From Micromonospora sp. DSM 45708 (GTDB lineage Bacteria; Actinomycetota; Actinomycetes; Mycobacteriales; Micromonosporaceae), in contig NZ_CP154796.1 of the NCBI RefSeq assembly GCF_039566955.1, forward strand, positions 3,286,001-3,350,000: DNA of 64,000 nt. The letters are read 5' to 3'. The position numbers and the translations under genes were made by a program. The notes beneath the pieces were generated by a model, which was given only the letters and a program-made list of their open reading frames with translations, was not told the origin of the DNA and ran no database searches. Of the stretch, positions 26,501 to 34,400 are shown in pieces (within the stretch, counting starts at the first letter, position 1; the number at the start of each line of letters is the position of its first letter).

Positions 26501-29500
26501 CGGGTCGATCCGGGCGTCCTCGATCGCCGCCCAGGACGTCTCCAGCAGCAGCCGCTGCTGCGGGTCCATGGCGACCGCCTCGCGGGGCGAGATGCCGAAG
26601 AAGTGCGCGTCGAACGCGCCGGCGTCGTCCAGGAACGCGCCCCGGGTGACGTCCGGCGGCAGCGCGGCCAGGTCCCAGTGCCGGTCGCGCGGCAGGTCGG
26701 TCATGGCGTCGACGCCGTCGGCGAGCATCCGCCAGAACTGCTCCGGGGAGCCGGCCCCGGCGGGGAAGCGGCAGCCCATGCCGACGATGACGATCGGGTC
26801 GTCGTCGACCGGGCGTACCGCCGTGGTGGTGGTCCCGGCCGGCCCGCCGGCCAGCTCGGCGCGCAGGTGGGCGGCCAGGTCCTCGGGGTTGGGATGGTCG
26901 AACGCCACCGTGGCGGGCAGCGTCAGACCGGTGGCGGCGGCGAGTCGGTTGCGCAGCTCGACGGCGGTGAGGGAGGTGAAGCCGAGGTCCCGGAACGCGC
27001 GCCGGTGCGGCACCTGGTCGGCGCCGCCGTGGCCGAGGACGGCGGCGATCTCGCTCCGGACCAGCTCGCCGAGGGCGTCCTGCTGTTCGGCCGGGGTGAG
27101 GCCGGCGAGCCGACGCCGCAGCACGGCGGAACGGTCCTCGTCGGCGGCGACGGGGGTGGTGGTGAGCAGGTCGCGGAGCAGCGGGTCGGGTCGCTGGCCG
27201 GGGGCGGCGGCGAGCCGGTCCCAGTCGACGTCGGCGACGACGAGGTGGGTCTCGTCCCGGTCGAGCGCCCGGTGGAACGCGCGGATCGCGCGGTCGGGGG
27301 CCATGGCGCGGACGCCGCCGCGGGCCATCCGGCGCTCGAACTCGCCGGCGCTGACGCCGCCGTCGGCCCACAGTCCCCAGCCTACGGCGGTGGCGGGCAG
27401 CCCCTCGGCGCGGCGGCGGTGGGCGAGCGCGTCGAGCCAGGCGTTTCCGGGCGCGTAGTTGCCCTGGCCGGGGCCGGCCATGGTGCCGGCGAGGGAGGAG
27501 AAGAGCACGAACGCGGTGACGTCGTGGTCGCGGGTCAGCTCGTCGAGGTGGCGGGCCGCGTCGACCTTGGCGCGCAGCGCGGTGGCCATCCGGTCCGGGG
27601 TGAGCGCGTCGGTGACGGTGTCGTCGAGGGCGGCGGCGGTGTGCACGACGGTGCGCAGCGGCGCGTCGGCGGGGACGGCGGCGAGCAGGTCACGCAACGC
27701 GTCCCGGTCGGCGGCGTCGCAGGCCGCGATCGTGACGCGGGCGCCCTGTGCGGTCAGCGCGTCGCGCAGCTCGGCCGCGCCGGGCGCGTCGGGGCCGCGT
27801 CGGCTGATCAGCAGCAGGTGCGCGACGCCGGCGGCGGCGAGGGCCCGGGCGACGTGCGCGCCGAGCGCGCCGGTGCCGCCGGTGACGAGCGCGGTGCCGC
27901 GCGGGGTCCAGCTCCGCGCCGCGACGCCGGGTCGGGCGTCCCGGACCAACCGTCGGGCGTACGCGCCGGCCGCGCGTACCGCCACCTGGTCCTCGGCCGG
28001 CTCGCCGCCGAGCAGCCGGCGCAACCGGGGTACGGCACGCGGGTCGGGCATCGGCGGCAGGTCGACGAGGCCACCCCAGCGGTACGGGTGTTCGGCGCGC
28101 AGCGCGCCGCCGAGTCCCCAGAGCAGCGCCTGGTCGGGGTCGACGGCCGGGTCGGTGGGGTCGACGGCGACGGCGTCGCGGGTGGCGACCCAGAGCCGGG
28201 CGGTGCTGCCGGTGTCGCCGAGCGCCTGGGCGAGCGTGACCGTGCCGGCGAGCCCGGCCGGCACGGAGACGCTGTCCGGGTGGGTGCCGGCGGCCAGGCC
28301 GAGCAGTGACAGCACGGTCCCGGCCGGCGACGTGCGCAGTTCCCGGGCGAGGTCGGCGCGACCCCGGTCGGCCGGCACGGTCAGGACCCGGACGCCGGGC
28401 CCGGTCAGCGCGTCGGCCCAGCGCCGGCCCGGCCCGTCCGCCTCGGCCGGTACGACGAGGAGCAGGTCACCGACGTCGGGGCCGGTGGGGTCCGGCAGTG
28501 GTTGCCAGGTGACCCGGTAGTGCCAGGAGTCGAGCGTGGCTTCGCTCTCCCGGCGGCGTCGCCACGCGGAGAGCGCCGGCAGCACGTCGGCGAGCGGCGT
28601 GTCGGGGTCGACGGCGAGCGCGGCGGCGAGGCCGTCCACGTCCTCGTTCTCGATCACCTGCCAGAACGCCGTGTCGTCGTCGGGGTCGCCGCCGTGGTGG
28701 CGGGTGCGGGCGTCGAGCCAGTACCGCCGGTGCTGGAACGCGTAGGTGGGCAGGTCTACGGTGGCCGGCCGCCGCCCGTCCCGGCTGAACCAGGCCGCCC
28801 AGTCGACCCGGGTGCCGGTCACGTGCAGCCGGGCCAGTGCCGTGGTGAGCGCGCCGGCCTCACCCTGGTCCCGGCGCGACGCCGGGATGTGGTGCACGGG
28901 ACGGTCGACCGGGGTGTCGGCGGCCATCGCCGTCAACGTCGCGTCCGGCCCCACCTCCAGCAACGTGCTCACGCCCAGCTCGTGCAGCGTGGCGATGCCG
29001 TCGGCGAACCGGACCGCCTCCCGGACGTGCCGCACCCAGTAGTCCGGACCGGCGATCTCGGTGGGATCAGCGAGTCGACCGGTCAGATTCGACACGATCG
29101 GCACACGCGGGGCCCGCCAGTCCAAGCCGGCGATCGCGGCCCGGAAGTCGGCCAGCATCGGCTCCATCAGCCGGGAGTGGAACGCGTGGCTGACCGTCAA
29201 CCGCTTGACCCGCCAACCCCGCTGCCCGCACTCCCGCACCAGCCGGTCCAGATCGGCCACCGACCCGGACAGCACCACCGACGACGGACCGTTCACCGCC
29301 GCCACATCCACGTCGACGGCCAACTCCCGGACCTGGGCCTCCGACGCGCCCACCGCCAGCATCCCGCCACCGGCCGGCAACGCCTGCATCAACGACCCGC
29401 GCGCCGCCACCAGGGCACACGCGTCCTCAAGCGACAACACCCCCGCCACATACGCGGCGGTCACCTCACCGATCGAGTGGCCGGCGAGGAAGTCGGCGGT

Positions 29501-31423
29501 CACGCCCCACGACGACAGCAGCTCCCACAACGCCACCTCGACCGCGAACAACCCGGCCTGCGTGTAGACGGTCCGATCCAGCAGGTCGCCGCCGTCGAAC
29601 ACCACCTCCCGCAACGAACGATCGAGGCGACCCTCGAACCCGGCGCACACCCTGTCGAACGCGTCCGCGAACACCGGGAACGCCCCGTGCAACTCCCGGC
29701 CCATGCCGGTGCGCTGCGCGCCCTGACCGGTGAACAGCACCGCCCGCCGACCCGGCGACGCCTCCCCGGTCACCACACCGGACGCCGCTCCGCGCTCGGC
29801 CAGCGCGGACAAGCCGGTGAGCAGCGACTCCCGGTCCGCGCCGAGCACCACCGCGCGGTGTTCCAGGGCGGCGCGGGTCGTCGCGAGCGACCAGCCCACG
29901 TCGGCCGGGGACAGCTCGCCGTGCGCCCGCAGGTGATCGGCCAGCCGCGCGGCCTGGCCGGCGAGGGCTTCCGCCGAGCGTGCCGACAGCACCCACGGGG
30001 TGGTCGGCGCCGGCCCGTCCGGCAGCGCCTCCGGCGCCGGCTCGGGCTCCGGCGCCTCGATGATCACATGGGCGTTGGTGCCGGAGATGCCGAACGACGA
30101 CACCGCCGCCCGACGCGGCCGGTCCACCGCCGGCCAGGGCCGCGCCGACGTGGTCAGCTCCACCGCGCCCGCCGACCAGTCGACGTGGGACGAGGGGGCG
30201 TCGACGTGGATCGTGCGCGGCACGAGTCCGTGCCGCATGGCGAGGACCATCTTGATGATGCCGGCGACGCCGGCGGCGGCCTGGGTGTGGCCCAGGTTCG
30301 ACTTCACCGAGCCGAGCAGCAGCGGCGTGGACCGCTCCTGCCCGTACGTGGCGAGCAGCGCCTGCGCCTCGATCGGGTCACCGAGCGTGGTGCCGGTGCC
30401 GTGTGCCTCCACCACGTCCACCTCGACAGGTGACAGCCGCGCCGAGGCGAGGGCCGCCCGGATCACCCGCTGCTGGGCGGGCCCGTTCGGCGCGGTCAAC
30501 CCGTTCGACGCGCCGTCCTGGTTCACCGCCGAGCCGCGCACCACGGCGAGCACGCGGTGGCCGTGGCGGCGGGCGTCGGAGAGGCGTTCCAGCAGCAGCA
30601 CGCCGACGCCCTCGGACCAGCCGGTGCCGTCGGCGCTGTCGGCGAACGACTTGCACCGGCCGTCCGGGGCGAGGCCGCGTTGCCGGCTGAAGTCGACGAA
30701 CGTCTCCAGCGTGGTCATCACGGTGACGCCGCCCGCGAGGGCCAACGCGGATTCGCCGGAGCGCAGCGACTGCACGGCCAGGTGCAGCGCGACGAGCGAC
30801 GACGAGCAGGCGGTGTCGACGGTGAGCGCCGGGCCCTCCAGGCCGAGCGTGTAGGCGACCCGGCCGGAGAGCACGCTGCTGGCGGTGCCGCCGCCGATGA
30901 ACCCGTCGACCGTGTCGGGCACGTCGTCGAGCCCGGCCGCGTAGTTGTGGTACATCATGCCGGCGAAGACACCGACCCGGTTTCCGCGTAACGACAGCGG
31001 GTCGATCCGGGCGTCCTCGATCGCCGTCCAGGACGCCTCCAGCATGAGCCGCTGCTGCGGGTCCATGGCCAGCGCCTCGTACGGGGAGATGGTGAACAGC
31101 TCCGGGTCGAAGTTCCCGGCGTCGTGCAGGAAGCCGCCTTCGCGGGCGTACGTGCTGCCCCGCCGCTCCCCGGTCGGGTCGTACGCCCGCTCGGTGTCCC
31201 AGCCCCGGTCGGTGGGGAAGCCGGTGATGCCGTCGCCGCCGGCGGCGACCAGTTCCCACAACTGCTCGGGTGAGCGGACGCCGCCCGGGTAGCGGCAGCT
31301 CATTCCGATGATGGCGATCGGTTCGTGGTCCTTGGCGTCGGCGGCCCTCAGCCGTTCGCTGGTCTCGTGCAGGTCGGCGGTGACGCGCTTGAGGTACTCA
31401 CGGAGCTTGGCTTCGTTCGCCAT
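17531..31423 (-). CDS. Type I modular polyketide synthase C (modules 4-6)
   Basis: 4,630 aa with an N-terminal docking helix ([14 protein letters not shown]) and three KS-AT-KR-ACP modules. Approximate residues: KS 35-450, AT near 650-750, KR 1181-1324, ACP 1484; KS 1545-1950, AT 2150-2244, KR 2668-2811, ACP 2974; KS 3038-3448, AT 3646-3775, KR 4204-4351, ACP 4511; then a C-terminal docking segment ending EFGKS. None has a DH or ER. All three ATs have HAFH, so malonyl-CoA is predicted. Three beta-hydroxyl units in a row are therefore expected. The start lies 21 nt after the PKS B stop, with AGGTG upstream, so PKS B, PKS C and the phosphoesterase form one operon. It contains tracts almost identical to each other and to PKS B, and a low-complexity insertion in its third AT. 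Confidence 0.97.
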   Translation of the reverse strand: MANEAKLREYLKRVTADLHETSERLRAADAKDHEPIAIIGMSCRYPGGVRSPEQLWELVAAGGDGITGFPTDRGWDTERAYDPTGERRGSTYAREGGFLHDAGNFDPELFTISPYEALAMDPQQRLMLEASWTAIEDARIDPLSLRGNRVGVFAGMMYHNYAAGLDDVPDTVDGFIGGGTASSVLSGRVAYTLGLEGPALTVDTACSSSLVALHLAVQSLRSGESALALAGGVTVMTTLETFVDFSRQRGLAPDGRCKSFADSADGTGWSEGVGVLLLERLSDARRHGHRVLAVVRGSAVNQDGASNGLTAPNGPAQQRVIRAALASARLSPVEVDVVEAHGTGTTLGDPIEAQALLATYGQERSTPLLLGSVKSNLGHTQAAAGVAGIIKMVLAMRHGLVPRTIHVDAPSSHVDWSAGAVELTTSARPWPAVDRPRRAAVSSFGISGTNAHVIIEAPEPEPAPEALPDGPAPTTPWVLSARSAEALAGQAARLADHLRAHGELSPADVGWSLATTRAALEHRAVVLGADRESLLTGLSALAERGAASGVVTGEASPGRRAVLFTGQGAQRTGMGRELHGAFPVFADAFDRVCAGFEGRLDRSLREVVFDGGDLLDRTVYTQAGLFAVEVALWELLSSWGVTADFLAGHSIGEVTAAYVAGVLSLEDACALVAARGSLMQALPAGGGMLAVGASEAQVRELAVDVDVAAVNGPSSVVLSGSVADLDRLVRECGQRGWRVKRLTVSHAFHSRLMEPMLADFRAAIAGLDWRAPRVPIVSNLTGRLADPTEIAGPDYWVRHVREAVRFADGIATLHELGVSTLLEVGPDATLTAMAADTPVDRPVHHIPASRRDQGEAGALTTALARLHVTGTRVDWAAWFSRDGRRPATVDLPTYAFQHRRYWLDARTRHHGGDPDDDTAFWQVIENEDVDGLAAALAVDPDTPLADVLPALSAWRRRRESEATLDSWHYRVTWQPLPDPTGPDVGDLLLVVPAEADGPGRRWADALTGPGVRVLTVPADRGRADLARELRTSPAGTVLSLLGLAAGTHPDSVSVPAGLAGTVTLAQALGDTGSTARLWVATRDAVAVDPTDPAVDPDQALLWGLGGALRAEHPYRWGGLVDLPPMPDPRAVPRLRRLLGGEPAEDQVAVRAAGAYARRLVRDARPGVAARSWTPRGTALVTGGTGALGAHVARALAAAGVAHLLLISRRGPDAPGAAELRDALTAQGARVTIAACDAADRDALRDLLAAVPADAPLRTVVHTAAALDDTVTDALTPDRMATALRAKVDAARHLDELTRDHDVTAFVLFSSLAGTMAGPGQGNYAPGNAWLDALAHRRRAEGLPATAVGWGLWADGGVSAGEFERRMARGGVRAMAPDRAIRAFHRALDRDETHLVVADVDWDRLAAAPGQRPDPLLRDLLTTTPVAADEDRSAVLRRRLAGLTPAEQQDALGELVRSEIAAVLGHGGADQVPHRRAFRDLGFTSLTAVELRNRLAAATGLTLPATVAFDHPNPEDLAAHLRAELAGGPAGTTTTAVRPVDDDPIVIVGMGCRFPAGAGSPEQFWRMLADGVDAMTDLPRDRHWDLAALPPDVTRGAFLDDAGAFDAHFFGISPREAVAMDPQQRLLLETSWAAIEDARIDPQTLRGSRVGVFAGTNGQDFDHLIRYGGEHLAGYGATGASASVLSGRVSYALGLEGPALTVDTACSSSLVALHLAAQSLRAGECDLALAGGVTVMATPGAFVEFSRQGGLAADGRCRSFAEGADGTGWGEGVGVLLVQRLSDARRDGRSILAVVRGSAVNQDGASNGLTAPNGPSQQRVIRAALADARLSAAEVDVVEAHGTGTTLGDPIEAQALLATYGQEREQPLLLGSVKSNLGHTQAAAGVAGIIKAVLAMRHGVVPATLHVDAPSSKVDWSAGAVELATSARPWPAVDRPRRAAVSSFGISGTNAHVILEAPTPVEDASTPDAVAPLPVTPWMLSARSAPALAGQAARLLDHLREHPDAAPAEVGWSLVATRAAMEHRAAVVAPDRDSLLSGLAALADGHAAAGVMTGEVGSGRRVVLFTGQGAQRAGMGRELYAAFPVFADVFDRVCAGFVGRLDRSLRDVVFDGGDLVDRTVYAQAGLFAVEVALWELLSSWGVRADYLAGHSIGEVTAAHVAGVLSLADACVLVAARGSLMQALPAGGGMLAVGASEAQVRELAAGVDVAAVNGPSSVVLSGSVEDLERIAGECTAEGWRVKRLTVSHAFHSRLMEPMLADFRAAISGLDWRAPRVPVVSNLTGRLADPTEIAGPDYWVRHVREAVRFADGVATLHELGVGTFLEVGPDATLTAMAADTPVDRPVHHIPAMRRDQGEVGALTTALARLHVTGTSVDWAAWFTGDGRRPATVDLPTYAFQRTRYWPETAPTARTGGSDLDERFWTAVEREDLTGLGDELRLTADQPLRDLLPALARWRRAGRARATVDSWRYRVDWRPLASVPPPVLTGTWLVLTTAEHVDHPLVAGLAAHGVHVVPVLLDAPTDRRETASRLRAAATGGDVAGVLTLLDPRPEAALATAQAFADSDVTGRLWWVTRGAVAVSATDAPVDPVAAGTWGLGRVAGLEEPGRWGGLVDLPVVLDDRAVRRVCGVLAGGGEDQVAVRSSGVFARRLVRASGDPVRREFRFSGTVLVTGGTGALGARVAQWVADSGAEHVVLTSRRGPDAPGAAELAERLGAGGVRVTVAACDVADRVALAGLLDGLASDGEPVRAVVHAAGAPQFTPLADVTADELRDVLRAKVDGAAHLDALLPDVDAFVVFSSIAGVWGSAGQAGYAAANAAADALVARRRARGAAGTAVAWGPWAGGGMAEGGEAREHLARRGLPAMDPDLAITALQGALDRDDSTVVVADVDWDRFAAAFTALRSSPLLDELPEARPAQAAPAEGPSPLARRLATLTPAERAGHLLDLVRAQAAAVLGHPAADAVAADRAFQQQGFDSLTAVELRNRLTAETGLTLPSTLVFDQPTPSALAAYLAATLTGEPADTTAADAAPAVDGDPIVVVGMACRLPGGVTGPDELWELLAAGRDGIADFPLDRGWDRFLAGRLSDTSFPRQGGFVYDAAAFDADFFGISPREALAMDPQQRLLLETSWEAVESAGIDPVRLRGERVGVFAGASFQGYASTAMGRAQDVGGHLLTGTATSVLSGRVAYALGLEGPAVTVDSACSSSLVALHLAAQSLRSGECTLALAGGVTVMASPATFVEFSRQGGLAPDGRCRSFAEGADGTGWGEGVGVLLVQRLSDAQRAGRRILAVLRGSAVNSDGASNGLTAPNGPAQQRVIRAALASARLTAADVDVVEAHGTGTTLGDPIEAQALLATYGQDRTAPLLLGSIKSNIGHIQAAAGAASVIKAVLALRHGVVPATLHVDRPSTKVDWSAGAVELATSARPWPVVDRPRRAAVSSFGISGTNAHVILEEAPSVEAEQDRAAVALPVVPWLLSGRSAEALAGQAVRLRDHLREHPDVASAEVGWSLATGRAGLTHRVAVVGADRDALLAGLSAVVEGASAPGVVAGEVSSGRRVVLFTGQGAQRAGMGRELYAAFPVFADVFDRVCAGFEGRLGRPLRDVVFGGDELLNQTVYTQAGLFAVEVALWELLSSWGVTADYLAGHSIGEVTAAHVAGVLSLADACALVAARGSLMQALPAGGGMLAVGASEARVRELLASGVGGDATADAGARTAGGAGSESGAGLGAASGSGVDVAAVNGPSSVVLSGAVEDLDRLAGECAAKGWRVRRLTVSHAFHSRLMEPMLADFRAAITGLDWRQPRLPIVSNLTGRLADPTEIAGPDYWVRHVREAVRFADGIATLHELGVGTFLEVGPDATLTAMAADTPVDRPVHHIPALRRDQDEITALTTALAHLHVTGTGVDWAAWFTRDGRRPATVDLPTYAFQRTRYWLSDEDTPQPVPAGGGEADDRFWAAVEQADLTGLDPEFRTERPVADLLPALARWRNAGRRRATADSWRYRVDWAGVPEPTATLTGTWLLLMPYAGIDDTLVAALTDGMTSAGASVRPVRLDGPDDDRELLAKALRDADPAAGLVSLLALGGAGAGAALATVQAVTEAGLSGPVWWVTRGAVAVSATDAPVDPVAAGTWGLGRVAGLEEPGRWGGLVDLPVVLDDRAVRRVCGVLAGGGEDQVAVRSSGVFARRLVRASGDPVRREFRFSGTVLVTGGTGALGARVAQWAADAGAEHVVLTSRRGPDAPGAADLADRLRAGGVRVTVAACDVADRVALTGLLDGLVSDGQPVRAVVHAAGAAQATPLAAMTGAELADVLRAKVDGAAHLDALLPDVDAFVVFSSIAGVWGSAGQAGYAAANAYLDGLVARRRARGAAGTAVAWGPWAGAGMAQGDQRDQLARRGLPALDPDLAVTALQGALDRDDTAVVVADVDWERFAASFTARRPSPLLTGIPEAAADRAATPAADADAPAALRDRLAAAGPAERDRILLDLVRAEAATVLGHRTPAAVRAGRGFLDLGFDSLTAVELRNRLTAGTGLALPTTLVFDHPTPAALAEHLGRELRPGTDGVTAEIDRLARLLDAVPGDRRDAQVTHRLEELLARWRGDAATPPAAPVADDLADAGEDDIFAIIQREFGKS
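17770..22325 (-). other. PKS C module 6: KS-AT(malonyl)-KR(A-type)-ACP
   Basis: The AT has HAFH near 20100 and carries a 33-residue Gly/Ala/Ser-rich insertion absent from its sister ATs. The KR again has the GVWGSAGQAGYAAAN A-type pattern. The KS active site reads VDSACSSS where most modules have VDTACSSS, still with the nucleophilic Cys. Confidence 0.88.
18822..19113. repeat. Near-identical KR-linker tract, copy in PKS C module 6 (partner 23427-23718)
   Basis: 292 bp in the KR structural subdomain match 23427-23718 at offset 4605 with one visible substitution (18920 G against 23525 A). Confidence 0.85.
23427..23718. repeat. Near-identical KR-linker tract, copy in PKS C module 5 (partner 18822-19113)
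   Basis: Partner of the module 6 tract. It encodes the end of the structural subdomain and the start of the catalytic KR Rossmann fold. Confidence 0.85.
24600..25272. repeat. Near-identical AT tract, copy in PKS C module 5 (partner 34548-35220)
   Basis: About 673 bp covering the core of the AT domain match 34548-35220 in PKS B (offset 9948) with no difference seen in the stretches I compared. Flanking AT sequence diverges sharply at both ends. The tract uses more A at third positions than the surrounding coding DNA. Confidence 0.85.
25815..26050. repeat. Near-identical KS tract, copy in PKS C module 5 (partner 35766-36001)
   Basis: Part of the KS around the EAHGTGT and [18 protein letters not shown] coding regions matches PKS B at offset 9951 with few differences. 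It is a second shared tract between the same two modules, and its offset differs by 3 bp from that of the AT tract. Confidence 0.7.
26860..31330 (-). other. PKS C module 4: KS-AT(malonyl)-KR(B-type)-ACP
   Basis: The AT has GHSIGEV near 29475 and SHAFHS near 29180. The KR has a Rossmann motif (VTGGTGALG) near 27880 and an LDD motif (TAALDDTVTDAL), the B-type signature giving a D-configured hydroxyl. There is no DH between AT and KR. Confidence 0.88.
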
Positions 31424-31444
31424 CGGGAATTCACCTGTCGCGGG

Positions 31445-34400
31445 TCAGGACCGGCCGAAGCGGCTGTCGATGAAGTCGAACAGTTCGTCGTCGCTGGCGT
31501 CGTCGAGGCTGGCGGCCACGTCGCCGCCGTCGCCGTCCCAGCGGGCGAGCAGGGCGCGGAGCCGGGCCGCGACGGCGGTACGGGTCTCGTCGTCGGCGGT
31601 CAGTTCGGCGAGCGTGTCGGCTCCGGTGGCGGCGAACGCGGCTTCGAGGCGGTCCAGCTCGTCGAGGACGGTGGGCGCGGTCGCGGCCGGGCCGAGCCGG
31701 GCCAGCAGGTGCCCGGTCAGCGCGGCCGGGGTGGGGTGGTCGAAGACCAGTGTGGCGGGCAGCGTGAGCCCGGTCCGCGTGGTGAGCCGGTTGCGCAGGT
31801 CGACGGCGGTGAGCGAGTCGAAGCCGAGTTCGGTGAAGGAGCGGTCGGGTCCGACGGCGGCCGGTGAGGCGTACCCGAGCACGTCGGCGACCTGGCCGGT
31901 GACCAGCTCGGCGACCAGGCGCGCCCGGTCCTCGGCGGACGCCCCGGCGAGCCGGTCGGCGAGGCCGCCGGTGGTCGTCGCGGCGGCGCGGCGCGCGGGC
32001 CCACCGGCGAGGCCGTGCAGCGACGCCGGCAGCTCGTCGCGGCCGGTGCGGGCCCGCAGCGCCGCCAGGTCGAGGTGGACCGGGAGCAGCAGCGGCTGCC
32101 GGCCGCGCCGGCTGGCGTCGAAGAGGGCCAGCGCCCGGTCGGTGGTGAGCGGGACGATGCCCTGGCGGGCGAGCCGGTCCCGGCCGGCGGTGCCCAGGTC
32201 GCGGGTCATGCCGCCGGTTTCCGCCCAGGGTCCCCAGGCCAGTGACGTGGCGGCGAGCCCGGCGGCGCGGCGGTGGTGGGCGAGGCCGTCGAGGAACGCG
32301 TTCGCCGCCGCGTAGTTGCCCTGCCCGGGGGCGCCGAGCGGCCCGGCGATCGAGGAGAACAGCACGAACATGGGCAGGTCGAGATGGCGGGTGAGGTCGT
32401 GCAGGTGCCAGGCGGCGTCGGCCTTGGGGCGCAGCACCGCGTCGGTGCGGTCCGGCGTGAGCGCGGTGACCACGGCGTCGTCGAGCGCGCCGGCGGCGTG
32501 CACCACGCCGGCGAGCGGGTGTTCGGCGGGCACGGCGGCGAGCAGCCCGGCGACCTGCTCGCGGTCGGCCACGTCGGCGGCGGTGAGGCTGACCCGCGCG
32601 CCGAGGCGGGTGAGGTCGGCGAGCAGGTCGGCCGCGCCGGGGGCGTCGGCGCCGTGCCGGCTGACCAGCAGCAGGTGCCGGATCTTGTGGTGGGTGACGA
32701 GGTGGCGGGTGACGACGCCGCCGAGCGCGCCGGTCGCGCCGGTGATCAGCACGGTGCCGTCGGGGACGAGGTCCACGGCGCCGGTCGGGTCGGGTTCGGC
32801 CGGGGCGAGGCGCGGGACGAGCAGCCGGCCGGCGCGGAGCGCGAACTGGGGTTCGTCGGTGGCGAGCGCGCGGGCGAGCAGGTCGGTGTCGTCGTCACCG
32901 GCCAGGTCTGCGAGGACGAAACGGCCGGGGTGTTCGAGCTGCGCCGCGCGGACCAGCCCCCAGACGGCGGCGCCGGCCAGGTCGGTGACGTCACCGTCGA
33001 CGGGTACCGCGCCCCGGGTGAGCACGACGAGCCGCCGGCCGGCGTACCGGTCGTCGGCCAGCCAGTCCTGGATCAGGGTGAGCGTGTCGGCGAGCCGGCT
33101 GCGGGTGCCGGCGAGCGGGTCGTCGGGCGCGGTGTGCCCGGCGGGGACGAGCACCAGCCGGGCGTCGTCGGCGGTCCCGGCGAGGCCGGTCCCCGGGTCG
33201 AGCGGCGCGATTCCGGTGGCCGGTCGGGCCGGCAGCGGCACCGGGTTCCAGCGCAGGTCGTAGAGGGGCAGTTCGGCGGTGCCGGGGTCGAGCTGGTCGG
33301 CGGCGAGCGGGCGGGACACCAGCGCGTCGATGCGGGCCACCGGCGCGCCGGCCGCGTCGGCGAGCGTGAGCGTGCTGGCCGGGCCGCTGCGGGTGAGCCG
33401 TACCCGCAGGTGGGTGGCGCCCTCGGCGGTGAGCGTGACGCCGCTCCAGGCCCAGGGCAGCCGGGCGCCGGCGTCGTCGGCGGCGGGGTCGTCGGCGAGG
33501 CCGACGACGTGCAGCGCGGCGTCGAGCAGCGCCGGGTGCAGCGCGTAGCCGGTGGTGGCGGTGCCGTCGGGCAGTTCCACCTCCGCGAAGACCCCGTCGG
33601 GCGTACGCCAGGCGGCGCGCAGCCCGCGGAACGTGGGCCCGTGGGCGACGCCGAGGTCGCGGAGCCGGGTGTAGATCGGTTCGACCGGCACGGCGACGCC
33701 GCCGGGCGGTGGCCAGGCGGTCAGCGGCTCGGCGGTCTCGTCCGCGCCGGGGGCGAGGACCCCGTCGGCGTGGGCGGTCCAGTCGGCGTGCGGGTCGTCG
33801 GCGGGGCGGGAGTGGACGGTGATCCGGCGTCGGCCGTGCTCGTCGGGCGCGGCGAGCTGGAGTTGGAGCGTGCGGGCCCCGTCGTCGGGCAGGACGAGCG
33901 GCGCGGCGAGCGTCAGTTCCTCGACGGTGTCGCAGCCGGCCTGCGCGCCGGCGTGCAGCGCCATTTCGACCAGCGCGGTGCCGGGCACGACGATCCGGCC
34001 GCGGACGACGTGGTGGGCGAGCCAGGGTTGGGTACGCGCGGACAGCCGGCCGCCGTGGACGCGGACGTCACCGGCGGCGGTGGCGAGCGCGGTGTCGAGC
34101 AGCGGGTGACCGGCGTCGCGGGCGCCCAGGCCGGCGGCGTCGTGGCCGGCGGTGCGGGCGTCGATCCAGTACCGCTGGTGCTGGAACGCGTAGGTGGGCA
34201 GGTCGACGGTGGCCGGCCGCCGCCCGTCCCGGGTGAACCAGGCCGCCCAGTCCACCGGTGTGCCGGCCACGTGCAGCCGAGCTACCGCCGTGGTGAGCGC
34301 GGTGACCTCGTCCTGGTCGCGCCGCAACGCCGGAATGTGGTGCACGGGCCGGTCGGCCGGGGTGTCGGCGGCCATCGCCGTCAGGGTGGCGTCCGGGCCG

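Larger units (their letters stand above)
22360..26800 (-). other. PKS C module 5: KS-AT(malonyl)-KR(A-type)-ACP
   Basis: The AT has HAFH near 24690. The KR lacks LDD and has Trp eight residues before the catalytic Tyr (GVWGSAGQAGYAAAN), the A-type signature predicting an L-configured hydroxyl. No DH is present. Confidence 0.88.

Noticed and set aside
20867..28309. A 2,480-codon open frame on the plus strand
   Set aside because: It runs antisense across PKS C, is Arg/Gly/Val/His-rich and has no recognisable domain. It is a by-product of very high GC third-position bias, as are the similar long plus-strand frames at 529-4272, 4618-8109, 32273-36979 and 47544-53405.
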